Shown piece by piece: positions 14,043 through 22,109 of a DNA stretch of 46,962 bases. The position numbers and the translations under genes are program-made. Each line of letters starts with the position of its first letter. The first letter of the stretch is position 1. The DNA is from Pseudomonas sp. ICMP 561 (GTDB taxonomy: Bacteria; Pseudomonadota; Gammaproteobacteria; Pseudomonadales; Pseudomonadaceae), in NCBI RefSeq assembly GCF_002699985.1, contig NZ_LKBT01000069.1, forward strand, positions 1 to 46,962, given 5' to 3'. Below the pieces are notes generated by a model. That model was not told the origin of the DNA, made no database searches, and worked only from the letters and a program-made list of their open reading frames with translations.

Positions 14043-15989
14043 ATGAATATCAAACAAAAATTGACGTGGGCATTCGCAATAATCGCGTCCCTGCCGATCA
14101 TCGTCGTTGCCAGCATCGTCATCATCAACCTGCGCAGCGATGCGACCGATGGATTCTCCGACAGCAGTGGCCGTGAAATACGGCAGGTCGCCAATGCGAT
14201 GCAGCTGTTTTTCGACGGGATCAGCCAAAACGTTGAATACCTTGCTGCCAATCCTCTGCTGACCGGTGCAGGCAATGGCCTAAAGAGTTTCATGACCTCT
14301 GATCAGCAAAATGCTCCCGAATCCGAAACGGACAAGAGCATCATTGCCCTGTTCGACCGCATGGGCGTAAGCCACCCCGCTTACTCCTACATTTCCTACG
14401 GCCTCGCCAACGGCAGTTATGTACCTTGGCCTGAAGGCCAGAAATTTGGTGATTACGACCCGCGAGTCCGACCTTGGTACAAGGCGGCCCTGGCCACTCC
14501 GGGCAAGGTCGTGCGCAGCGACGCTTATTATTGGGCGGCTGACGACGCGGTGATGGTCAATACCGGGCGTACCATCAGTAACTCACTGGGCAACCCCGGC
14601 GGCGTGGTGGGCATCGACGTAACACTCAAGCAGCTGACGAGCATCGTCAAGCAGATCAAACTGGGCGAAAGCGGTTACCTGATGCTGCTGGAAAAAAGCG
14701 GCAACATTCTGGTAGATCCACGTAAACCCGAGCACAACTTCAAGAAAATTTCCGACCTTGGCGATGGTTACGCCGAACTGGCCAAAACCACCAAGGGACT
14801 GGTCGAAGTCGAACTTGATGGCGAGCGCTACATGGCCAACGTGTACCCATCCGAACAATTGGGCTGGAACTTCATCGGTCTGATCAAGCAGGACGAAGTG
14901 ATGGGATCGGCCACACGCCTGACCTGGCTGATAGCCGTAATTGCTGCAGTACTGGCGATTATTTTCGCGATCCTTGGCGCCAGCTTCGCTTCACTCATCG
15001 TGCGCCCGATTCGCAGTGTGGCCAGCGGTCTGGAAGGCATTGCTCAAGGTGAAGGCGACCTGACCCATAACCTGGATGTGCGCGGCAATGATGAAACGGC
15101 GCAACTGGCTAACTGGTTCAACAAGTTCCTCGCCGCTATCCGCAGCCTGATTCAGCACATCGGCCTGGCCGCGAACAAGATTCTCGATACCTCCACCAGC
15201 TCGACCCAGGTGTCGAACAACATGGCCGACGCCGCAGGACGTCAGCGTGAAGCGGTGGACATGGTGTCGACTGCTTTCCATGAAATGGTCGCCACGGCCA
15301 ACGAAGTCGCCCGCTCGTGCAGTCAGGCCGCGGACTCGGCAGACAACGGCCAGCGTCAGGCCCGCGAAGGCCAGCGCCAGATCGACGATGCGGTGAGCAG
15401 CGTTGATCAGTTGAGTTCTGAACTGTCCCAATCAGCCACCGCGATGGTGCAGTTGGAAAAAGACAGCAACGCCATTCAGTCGATTCTCGACACCATTCGC
15501 TCCATTGCTGAACAGACCAACCTGCTGGCACTCAACGCAGCCATCGAAGCAGCGCGGGCCGGTGAGCAAGGTCGCGGGTTTGCGGTGGTGGCCGACGAAG
15601 TCCGGGCTCTGGCCAAGCGGACGGCTGATTCCACCGCCGAGATCGATAACCTGCTCGGTACCCTCGCCCGCCGCACGTCGTCGGTGACGCAACAAATGAA
15701 CGCCAGCCTCGCCGTGTCGCAGCAATCGGTCGAGAAAATCGGCCAGGCACGCAGCAGCTTCGGGCAGATCCGTGAGTCGGTGGATGTGATCCGCGACATG
15801 AACACCCAGATCGCGACCGCTGCTGAAGAGCAGCACCATGTAGCGGAAGACATCAACCGGCACATCAGCCAGATCCATGGCGATGCGCAGCTGGTGGCCG
15901 AACTTGCCGAGTCAGCCCGTGCCGACTCCCGCAGTCTGGCCGCCCTGTCCAGCGAACTGGACAGTCTGGTCAAGCGTTTCCGGACTTGA
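14043..15989 (+). CDS. Methyl-accepting chemotaxis protein with dCache ligand domain
   Basis: 648 residues. A first membrane segment (about 9-30) is followed by a periplasmic dCache_1 domain to about 290, a second membrane segment (about 292-318), HAMP, and a cytoplasmic signalling domain whose hairpin tip EQTNLLALNAAIEAARAGEQ starts near residue 489. The ligand pocket carries Y138, R143, W145, Y146 (YDPRVRPWY) and D192 (GIDVTL), the arrangement of the universal amino-acid-binding dCache motif seen in PctA-type receptors; a related version binds amines. GTG 13980 is possible, but ATG 14043 with CGGAGC upstream gives the normal N-terminus. It follows the methylamine genes, so a ligand such as an amine or amino acid is plausible; this is inference. 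Expression probably from the FliA-type promoter upstream. Confidence 0.92.
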   Translation: MNIKQKLTWAFAIIASLPIIVVASIVIINLRSDATDGFSDSSGREIRQVANAMQLFFDGISQNVEYLAANPLLTGAGNGLKSFMTSDQQNAPESETDKSIIALFDRMGVSHPAYSYISYGLANGSYVPWPEGQKFGDYDPRVRPWYKAALATPGKVVRSDAYYWAADDAVMVNTGRTISNSLGNPGGVVGIDVTLKQLTSIVKQIKLGESGYLMLLEKSGNILVDPRKPEHNFKKISDLGDGYAELAKTTKGLVEVELDGERYMANVYPSEQLGWNFIGLIKQDEVMGSATRLTWLIAVIAAVLAIIFAILGASFASLIVRPIRSVASGLEGIAQGEGDLTHNLDVRGNDETAQLANWFNKFLAAIRSLIQHIGLAANKILDTSTSSTQVSNNMADAAGRQREAVDMVSTAFHEMVATANEVARSCSQAADSADNGQRQAREGQRQIDDAVSSVDQLSSELSQSATAMVQLEKDSNAIQSILDTIRSIAEQTNLLALNAAIEAARAGEQGRGFAVVADEVRALAKRTADSTAEIDNLLGTLARRTSSVTQQMNASLAVSQQSVEKIGQARSSFGQIRESVDVIRDMNTQIATAAEEQHHVAEDINRHISQIHGDAQLVAELAESARADSRSLAALSSELDSLVKRFRT

Positions 15990-15995
15990 TGGGTA

Positions 15996-16029
15996 GCGGC
16001 GGGTCGAGATAAGCACTCCGCCCCGCCGC
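15996..16029. other. GC-rich stem-loop after the chemoreceptor gene
   Basis: GCGGCGGG (15996-16003) pairs with CCCGCCGC (16022-16029) seven bases past the stop codon. No T-run follows, so an intrinsic terminator is doubtful; it may still stabilise the transcript end. Confidence 0.35.
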
Positions 16030-16084
16030 AACATTCAGAAACATCCAGCCTTCAACACAAATAGAAATAATTCCTGATAGAGAC

Positions 16085-16097
16085 GTTATACTGTAAC
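16085..16097. promoter_or_regulatory. Zur-like box over the receptor promoter
   Basis: GTTATACTGTAAC matches the Zur core GTTATA-N-TATAAC at 11 of the 12 defined positions and is flanked by a further pairing C and G. It overlaps TATACT (16087-16092), a good -10 hexamer, so a bound repressor would block transcription. Zinc control is inferred from this match and from the metal-linked DUF4198 partner. Confidence 0.45.
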
Positions 16098-16119
16098 GAA
16101 TCTATAAGGAATGTCAGAA

Positions 16120-18234
16120 ATGCCCCCTCGCAAAATGGCCTCATTCGCAGGCCTCGCTTTTGGTCTTTTGGCCGACGCCAGCTACGCAGAACAAACACCG
16201 CAAACCTATGAACTCGACACGATCACGGTCAACGCTGACGCCAATTATGAGTCAGCGACGGGCCCGGTCAGCGGCTACCGCGCCACCCGCTCCGCCACTG
16301 CCACAAAGACCGATACGGCGATCAAAGACATTCCGCAATCCATCAGCGTGATCCCCGCCAGCGTGCTCAAGGACCTGGGCAGTCATAACGTGGAGCGCGC
16401 GCTGGATTACGCCGGTGGCGTATCGAAACAGAATAACTTCGGCGGCCTGACCCTCTACGAATACAGCATTCGCGGCTTCACTACGTCCGAGTTCTACAAG
16501 GACGGTTTCAGCGCCAACCGTGGCTATCCGAGTACACCGGATGCCGCCAACGTCGAGCGCATCGAAGTGCTCAAAGGCCCTGCCGCCAGCCTGTATGGCC
16601 GAGGCGACCCCGGCGGTACGGTAAATATCGTCACTAAAAAACCTCAGGCCGATGCCTTCACCACCCTGCAGACCAGCGCAGGCAGTTGGGACCGCTACCG
16701 CACCGCACTGGACGTCAACGCCCCGCTGAATGGCGACAAGAGTGTGCTTTCCCGAGTGAACCTCGCGGTAGAAGACAACAACAGCTTTCGCGATCACGTC
16801 GACAGCAAGCGGGTTTTCGTTGCCCCGACGATCAGTTGGCAGTTAAGTCCAGACACGTCTCTGTCGGTGGAGACCGAGTTTGTCCGTCATAGCTCGACCT
16901 TTGACCGCGGCATCGTCGCCCCCAACAACAAGTGGAGCGGCATGTCCCGGCGAACCTTCCTCGGTGAGCCAAACGACGGCGACATCGATAACGACAACAA
17001 CATGATCCAGGCGGCGCTGGAGCATCACTTGAATGACTTCTGGTCGTTGCGTCTGGCCAGTCATTACAAGGAAGGTGAGCTGTCAGGTTACGCCTCGGAA
17101 AGCCGCGCACTGAATGCTGATGGCCGCACAGTCAACCGCCGCTACCGCGAGCGGGACATGAGCTGGCACGACAGCATTACCCAGCTGGAACTGCGCGGTC
17201 TGGTGGACATAGGTAGCTGGGAACACCAACTGTTGATCGGCACCGAGTACGAGAATTACCGCAAGAACGAGCGCGTGACCAATACCGCGGGCAGCCCTTA
17301 TGCCATCGATATCTACCAGCCGGTCTACGGCCAGCCCAAGCCCAACGGTATACGTTCCGGTACGGACTTCTTCGAGCACGTCGAAAGCCAGGCGCTGAAC
17401 CTGCAAGACCAGATCGTTTTCACCGACAAGCTGCGCGGCATGATCGGCGCGCGCTTCGAGCATTTCGAACAGAGCATCGACGACTACACCGTAAACCTCA
17501 CCAACAAGCAGCAGCACAACGCGCTGACCTACCGCACCGGCCTGCTCTACCAACTCACGCCGCAAGTCGGCCTGTTCGCCAACGCTTCCACTTCGTTTAA
17601 ACCCAACAACGGGACTGACGCTGCTCGAAAGAGCTTCGATCCCGAAGAAGGTGTTGGCTATGAAGCAGGGATCAAGACCGAACTGTTCGATGATCGTCTG
17701 AGCGCCACCGTCGCCGCTTTCCATATCGAAAAGGAAAACGTACTGACGCCCGAACCGGGCACCGACTTCAGTCGCGCCATTGGCAAGGCGCGCAGCCAGG
17801 GTGTCGACCTGCAATTCACCGGGCAAGTGACCGATGCGGTGCGAGTGATTGGCGCGTTTGCCTACATCGACGCAGAGGTCACCAAAGGCGACACGACCAT
17901 TCCCACGGGTAGCCGCATCCTCGGCGTGGCCAAACGCAGCGGCAGTCTGCTCGGGGTTTACGAGTTTCAGAACGGCCTGCTTAAAGGCTCGGATCTGGGT
18001 GCAGCGTTCACGTATGTCGGCGACCGGTCCGGCGAGGCAGGCAAAAGCTTCGAGCTGCCCGCGTACCACACCGTCGACCTGCTGGCGCATTACAAGGCCA
18101 ATGAAAACGTCACCGTTGGCCTGAACCTGAACAACCTCTTCGACGAGAAATACTTCGAGCGTTCCTACAGCAATTATTGGGTCGCCCCCGGCGAACCACG
18201 CAACTTCACCGTCAGCCTTACCCTCAGCCTCTGA
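16120..18234 (+). CDS. TonB-dependent outer-membrane receptor (siderophore/metal type)
   Basis: 704 residues. A signal peptide (cut after ASYA, near residue 23) is followed by a TonB-box-like YELDTITVNA, a plug domain (about 50-155; KDIPQSISVIP, RIEVLKGPAASLYGRGDPGGTVNIVTK) and a 22-strand barrel ending in LTLSL with the typical aromatic-rich last strand. It imports a ligand across the outer membrane using TonB energy. ATG 16120 is preferred over 16111 because AAGGA abuts 16111 directly but is 9 nt before 16120. The plug resembles ferric-siderophore receptors of the FhuA/FpvA group, yet the adjacent DUF4198 gene (17 nt on) and the Zur-like box suggest a metal complex such as a zinc or nickel metallophore. 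Substrate unproven. Confidence 0.88.
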   Translation: MPPRKMASFAGLAFGLLADASYAEQTPQTYELDTITVNADANYESATGPVSGYRATRSATATKTDTAIKDIPQSISVIPASVLKDLGSHNVERALDYAGGVSKQNNFGGLTLYEYSIRGFTTSEFYKDGFSANRGYPSTPDAANVERIEVLKGPAASLYGRGDPGGTVNIVTKKPQADAFTTLQTSAGSWDRYRTALDVNAPLNGDKSVLSRVNLAVEDNNSFRDHVDSKRVFVAPTISWQLSPDTSLSVETEFVRHSSTFDRGIVAPNNKWSGMSRRTFLGEPNDGDIDNDNNMIQAALEHHLNDFWSLRLASHYKEGELSGYASESRALNADGRTVNRRYRERDMSWHDSITQLELRGLVDIGSWEHQLLIGTEYENYRKNERVTNTAGSPYAIDIYQPVYGQPKPNGIRSGTDFFEHVESQALNLQDQIVFTDKLRGMIGARFEHFEQSIDDYTVNLTNKQQHNALTYRTGLLYQLTPQVGLFANASTSFKPNNGTDAARKSFDPEEGVGYEAGIKTELFDDRLSATVAAFHIEKENVLTPEPGTDFSRAIGKARSQGVDLQFTGQVTDAVRVIGAFAYIDAEVTKGDTTIPTGSRILGVAKRSGSLLGVYEFQNGLLKGSDLGAAFTYVGDRSGEAGKSFELPAYHTVDLLAHYKANENVTVGLNLNNLFDEKYFERSYSNYWVAPGEPRNFTVSLTLSL

Positions 18235-18250
18235 TTAACAAGGACTTACC

Positions 18251-18979
18251 ATGCATTTTCCAAAAACAATTATGGCCCTGAGCCTGCTCGGCGCTTTCTC
18301 CATGCAACAGGCCAATGCCCATGGGCTATGGACCGAAGAGCGGCGCGGCAACATCGAAGTGGTTTACGGCCATGGTGCCGAGGACAGCAAGTTCAAAGCG
18401 GAAAAAGTCAGCGGCGCCTGGGCCTATGACATAAATGGCAAGATGATCCCGGTGACCGTCGAACGCCTTGCCGACCATGCGCGGCTACAACCTTTGAGCA
18501 AGCCCGCGGTGATGTCCGTCGCACTGAACAACGGCATGTGGTCACAGACTGCGGACAAGAAATGGACCAACGAAGGCCGCACCAAAGTCCCAGGGGCGGT
18601 TACAGCGTTGCAGACCTTCAAGTACAGCCTGGCGATCTACGAACCGGGCGTGAAACTGCCAACACTGAAAGGCTTGAAACTGGTCATCGTGCCGCTGGCC
18701 GACCCGCTGAGCGTCGGCCCGGGCAAAGCGTTACCCGTGCAAGTGCTACTGGATGGCAAACCGTTGGCAGGGATAAAACTGATCGGCGACTACCGCAGCC
18801 AGCCGGATGAAGTCAGCGCAACCACTGACGCCCAAGGCCGGGCCAGTGTCGTGGTGCGCAACGAGGGGCTGAACGTCATTGCAGCCGAGACCGTAGTGAA
18901 AGTGAGCGGCAATCCGGACATTGATGAGCAAGGGTTGTTTACTTCGCTGACGTTTGTCGGTGAGGCGCATCACGAGTGA
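18251..18979 (+). CDS. DUF4198 periplasmic protein (NikM/CbiK-like family)
   Basis: 242 residues with a signal peptide (MHFPKTIMALSLLGAF then QANA, cut near residue 23) and mature protein starting with HGLW, where an N-terminal His after cleavage could bind metal. DUF4198 proteins were once annotated as periplasmic components of cobalt/nickel uptake, and commonly accompany TonB-dependent receptors for metals. AAGGA lies 7 nt before the ATG. It shares an operon with the receptor upstream. The C-terminal half (about 150-235) looks like an Ig-type beta domain (LPVQVLLDGKPLAGIKLIG). Exact function is unknown. Confidence 0.78.
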   Translation: MHFPKTIMALSLLGAFSMQQANAHGLWTEERRGNIEVVYGHGAEDSKFKAEKVSGAWAYDINGKMIPVTVERLADHARLQPLSKPAVMSVALNNGMWSQTADKKWTNEGRTKVPGAVTALQTFKYSLAIYEPGVKLPTLKGLKLVIVPLADPLSVGPGKALPVQVLLDGKPLAGIKLIGDYRSQPDEVSATTDAQGRASVVVRNEGLNVIAAETVVKVSGNPDIDEQGLFTSLTFVGEAHHE

Positions 18980-19003
18980 TAACACCTGATTTGTAATGCT
19001 TTT

Positions 19004-19094
19004 CTGTAGGAGCGCACGAGCACCGCGAGGCCGCGATAGCGGTGTTTCAGACAGATCGCTATCGCGGCCTCGCGGTGCTCGTGCGCTCCTACAG
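19004..19094. repeat. REP-like inverted repeat with 38-bp perfect arms
   Basis: Arms 19004-19041 and 19057-19094 are exact inverted copies. They share CTGTAGGAGCGC with other REPs but continue with ACGAGCACCGCGAGG and CCGCGATAGCG, a different arm family. It sits between convergent genes and could work as a bidirectional terminator. Confidence 0.85.
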
Positions 19095-19137
19095 GTCTAG
19101 CGTTTGCCTCGAGACACCGCGCCTACAAGTTCAGATA

Positions 19138-20310
19138 TTAGAAATACTTCAACCAGGCAATGTCCTTACGCCGTGCCTTGAAGCTAGCGAACGCCTTCAC
19201 AGCCGGGAACAGTCCCACCGCCAGCAACACCGAACACAACCACACCGCGCCCACCGAATCGAAGCCAAAGTAATTGCCTTTGTTGGTGCCCCATATCGCC
19301 ACGGCGATCAGGTACAGAATCTTCAGCACATACAGGTGCAGCAGGTAGAAGAACATCGGCGCAGCACCGAACACCAGCAACGGCTTGAACCACGCCCGCC
19401 CTGCTGCCTTTTCGAACCAGACCAGCAGCAACATACCGATGCCCAGCGTCAGGCTGAGGAACAGCAGCGATGGCGGGTACTTGGTGATGTTGAAAAAGCT
19501 CATCACCGTCTGCACGCTGGTCTCACCGATTGACCAAGGCTTCTCGCCGTAACCGTTAACCAGACGCAACAGGAAGAAAAGCACCAGCAGACCCAGGCCA
19601 GCCAATACCAGACTGCTTTGACGCTTGCGCGCATCAGCACCGGATGCGAACCACGGGCCCGCCGCGTAACCCAGAGCGATAACACCGATCCACGGCAGCA
19701 ACGGATATGACGTGCGCAGACGCAAACCATCCCAAGGCACTAGCCAACCGCGGTCATGCAGGATCGCCCACGGCACATACATCGCCGACTCCTGGGTGAA
19801 GTGCAGCGTATCCAGCAGGTTATGCCCGGCAATAATCACCACACCAATCACCGCCAGCGCGGGTCTCGGCAGTTTTACCAGGATGGCCAGCGCCACCATG
19901 CTCAAGCCGATGGCCCAAATCACTTGCAGGTAAACCGTGGTCGGCGGGAACTGGAAGGTCCAGGCAAAGTTCACCAGCGTGACTTCCAGTGCAATCAGGA
20001 ACAGCCCGCGCTTGAACAGAAAGCCCGACACCTCACTCGCCCCGTGGCGTTCGCCGTAGAGATAAGCCGACAGACCGGTCAGGAAGATGAACAGCGGCGC
20101 ACAAAGATGCGCCAGCGTGCGGCTGAAAAACAATTCAGGCGGCGTGGTGGTCACGTCCATCGGGTCTGAAACCTGGAGGTGCAGCAGGAAGGTTTCGCGA
20201 ACATGGTCGAGCAACATGAACAGAATGATCAGGCCGCGCAACGCGTCAATCGATTGCAATCGAGTGGAAGCCTGAGGCTTCAGAGGGAGGGTCGTCATTG
20301 AAAAACTCAT
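19138..20310 (-). CDS. DUF1624 multi-pass membrane protein (acyltransferase-like)
   Basis: 390 residues with about ten hydrophobic segments. The N-terminus RLQSIDALRGLIILFMLLDHVRE carries the signature of the DUF1624/heparan-alpha-glucosaminide N-acetyltransferase group (a conserved DALRG followed by DH), and FFYLLHLYVLKI near the C-terminus is typical too. Members are thought to move acyl groups across the membrane onto sugars; the actual substrate here is unknown. The start is not certain: neither ATG 20310 nor ATG 20298 has a good ribosome binding site. It stands alone, convergent with the receptor operon. Confidence 0.75.
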   Translation of the reverse strand: MSFSMTTLPLKPQASTRLQSIDALRGLIILFMLLDHVRETFLLHLQVSDPMDVTTTPPELFFSRTLAHLCAPLFIFLTGLSAYLYGERHGASEVSGFLFKRGLFLIALEVTLVNFAWTFQFPPTTVYLQVIWAIGLSMVALAILVKLPRPALAVIGVVIIAGHNLLDTLHFTQESAMYVPWAILHDRGWLVPWDGLRLRTSYPLLPWIGVIALGYAAGPWFASGADARKRQSSLVLAGLGLLVLFFLLRLVNGYGEKPWSIGETSVQTVMSFFNITKYPPSLLFLSLTLGIGMLLLVWFEKAAGRAWFKPLLVFGAAPMFFYLLHLYVLKILYLIAVAIWGTNKGNYFGFDSVGAVWLCSVLLAVGLFPAVKAFASFKARRKDIAWLKYF

Positions 20311-20585
20311 GGTGAGGGATTGGTGCGAAAGCGGCTGCTATCAGTTCAAACGAACGACTGCGCACAATCTTGAAAAAGCGCATTAATGTTATGTTATATC
20401 AACAACCAGTACAATTAGCCGTGGTGAGGTTATGCAGGATCTGCTCCAGAATGCTCACGGGTGTGCAGGAGCCAGTCAGTTAACAGCCATAACGTTATTC
20501 GCTAATGTTATTTAAATATTTTTTCTTATACCTATATCGTCTGCCCATCGTTTACATCTTTCTTTGTTCAACGCTGGAGCACGGC
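20311..20585. other. Divergent promoter region, AT-rich
   Basis: Between the DUF1624 gene and the binding-protein gene. It contains the perfect palindrome ATAACGTTAT (20488-20497) and a GTTAT-rich stretch at about 20389-20408, and is markedly richer in A+T from 20480 to 20570 than flanking DNA. No recognised regulator motif could be assigned. Confidence 0.4.
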
Positions 20586-21623
20586 ATGACAAACACCTCG
20601 ACACGTCGCCCTCGACTTTCCCGCCTGGCCACCTCCCTGGGTCTGGCAGCGACGCTGCTGACCGGCAGCTTCGCCATGCCGACCGCTGCTCAGGCCGAAG
20701 GGCAACTGCGTATCGCCGAGCAGTTCGGCATCGTTTACCTGCTACTCAACGTTGTGCGCGACCAGAACCTGATCGAGAAACACGGCAAGGCGGATGGCGT
20801 GGACATCAAAGTCGACTGGACGCAATTGTCGGGTGGCGCAGCCGTCAATGACGCACTGCTGACCGGCGCTGTTGATATTGCCGGTGCGGGTGTAGGGCCA
20901 TTGCTGACCATCTGGGACCGGACCCACGGCAAGCAGAACGTCAAGGCCGTGGCTTCGTTGGGTAACTTCCCCTACTACCTGGTCAGCAACAATCCCAAGG
21001 TAAAAACCATTGCGGACTTCACCGAAAAAGATCGCATCGCAGTCCCTGCGGTGAGCGTTTCGGTTCAGTCACGTTATCTGCAATATGCGTCGGCCAAACT
21101 GTGGGGCGATGCGGAATATGCGCGACTGGATAAATACACTGTCAGCCTGCCGCACCCTGACGCAGCGGCAAGCATCATCGCAGGCGGCACCGAGCTGACC
21201 GGGCACTTCTCCAACCCGCCATTCCAGGAGCAGGAAGTCGCAGCCAAAGGCGTGCATGTGGTGCTCAACACCTACGACCTGCTGGGTCCGAACTCGCCGA
21301 CACTGCTGTTCGCCACCGAGAAATTCCGCAACGAGAACCCGAAGACCTATAAAGCGTTCATCGAGGCACTGAGCGAAGCTGAAGACTTTATCCGCAAGGA
21401 CAAAGGCGCTGCGGCAGATACTTACATTCGTGTCACCAAGGCGAAGATTGATCGGGATGAGCTGCTGAAAATCATCGACAACAAGGATTTCGAGTTCACC
21501 ATCACACCGAAGAACACCTACCCACTGGCCGAATTCCTGCACCGCGTCGGCGCGATCAAGAACAAGCCTGCGTCGTGGAAGGACTACTTCTTCCAGGATG
21601 CGAAGCCGTTGCAGGGGAGTTAA
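20586..21623 (+). CDS. ABC transporter substrate-binding protein, NMT1/SsuA-like, orphan
   Basis: 345 residues with a signal peptide (cleavage after TAAQA near residue 38) and the type II periplasmic binding fold of the nitrate/sulfonate/taurine/NMT1 group: QFGIVYLLLNVVRDQNLIEKHGK at the start of the mature domain, then GAVDIAGAGVGPLLTIWD and the linker AVPAVSVSVQSRYLQYA. TGGAG precedes ATG 20586. No ATPase or permease gene is next to it, so it must borrow a transporter encoded elsewhere. Ligand class (sulfonate, taurine, nitrate, thiamine precursor) cannot be read from sequence. Confidence 0.82.
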   Translation: MTNTSTRRPRLSRLATSLGLAATLLTGSFAMPTAAQAEGQLRIAEQFGIVYLLLNVVRDQNLIEKHGKADGVDIKVDWTQLSGGAAVNDALLTGAVDIAGAGVGPLLTIWDRTHGKQNVKAVASLGNFPYYLVSNNPKVKTIADFTEKDRIAVPAVSVSVQSRYLQYASAKLWGDAEYARLDKYTVSLPHPDAAASIIAGGTELTGHFSNPPFQEQEVAAKGVHVVLNTYDLLGPNSPTLLFATEKFRNENPKTYKAFIEALSEAEDFIRKDKGAAADTYIRVTKAKIDRDELLKIIDNKDFEFTITPKNTYPLAEFLHRVGAIKNKPASWKDYFFQDAKPLQGS

Positions 21624-21651
21624 GGAGTTCTCTGTAGCGCCTTGGGTCCAT

Positions 21652-21678
21652 GGCACACCGCTGTCGCGAAGCAAACGG
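21652..21678 (-). repeat. Fragment of the 49-bp dispersed repeat
   Basis: CACACCGCTGTCGCGAAGCA resembles the inner part of the repeat at 12988-13036 and 21802-21850 read on the minus strand. It directly precedes a REP pair. Confidence 0.45.
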
Positions 21679-21685
21679 ATGACCC

Positions 21686-21763
21686 GGTAGGAGCCAACTT
21701 GTTGGCGAGACGTCGGACCTGCATCGTCAGAAATTCCGCTTCGCCAACAAGTTGGCTCCTACC
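21686..21763. repeat. REP inverted pair with CAACTTGTTGGCGA arms
   Basis: Arms 21686-21708 and 21741-21763 (23 bp, perfect) start GGTAGGAGCCAACTTG. This arm variant differs from the TTGCCCGCGA type found elsewhere here. The gap 21624-22109 holds no gene; it is built from this pair, the 49-bp repeat, a further REP pair and a composite REP half. Confidence 0.8.
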
Positions 21764-21801
21764 AGGTCTGCGTTTCAACCCCATTAGTGAAGTGGTGTTT
21801 G

Positions 21802-21850
21802 GTGGGAGCCGCCCCGGTGTCCCTGACACCACGCTGTCGCGCAGCAAACA
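21802..21850 (-). repeat. 49-bp dispersed repeat, copy 2
   Basis: Inverted relative to copy 1 at 12988-13036. It begins GTGGGAGCCGCCCCGGTGTC and contains the dyad GGTGTCCCTGACACC. Confidence 0.65.
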
Positions 21851-21856
21851 CGGACC

Positions 21857-21947
21857 CTGTAGGAGCGCGCTTGCCCGCGATTCGGCCTGTCAGTCGATGA
21901 ATATATTGCCTGTGCTGACGCGATCGCGGGCAAGCGCGCTCCTACAG
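21857..21947. repeat. REP inverted pair (GGAGCGCGCTTGCCCGCGAT type)
   Basis: Arms 21857-21881 and 21923-21947 (25 bp, perfect) start CTGTAGGAGCGCGC. They match the type also found at 44804-44894. Confidence 0.85.
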
Positions 21948-21987
21948 ATGAAAAAGTACTCCAAATCACATAGTTGTAGTTTGTTTG

Positions 21988-22088
21988 ATAGGAGCAGAGC
22001 TTGCTCGCGATATAGGCGATGCGGTCCATCAGCCGACCCGTTATCGTTCATCGTCGGAATGCCGCCCAGACCAAGCCCGGCCCCCACA
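21988..22088. repeat. Composite REP-like unit
   Basis: A degenerate half (ATAGGAGCAGAGCTTGCTCG, from 21989) faces, at 22050-22088, the reverse complement of the composite arm CTTGGTCTGGGCGGCATTCC found twice at 37.2-37.4 kb. The two halves do not pair perfectly with each other. Confidence 0.5.
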
Positions 22089-22109
22089 AAGGACATGCAA
22101 ATCGCCCGG

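Noticed and set aside
16050..16084. Fur box upstream of the siderophore-type receptor
   Set aside because: ATAGAAATAATTCCTGATAG matches the 19-bp Fur consensus poorly; the Zur-like dyad next to it is far better.
17083..18090. Minus-strand 335-codon frame inside the siderophore-type receptor gene
   Set aside because: The receptor has full-length homology on the plus strand; the opposite frame shows no family features.
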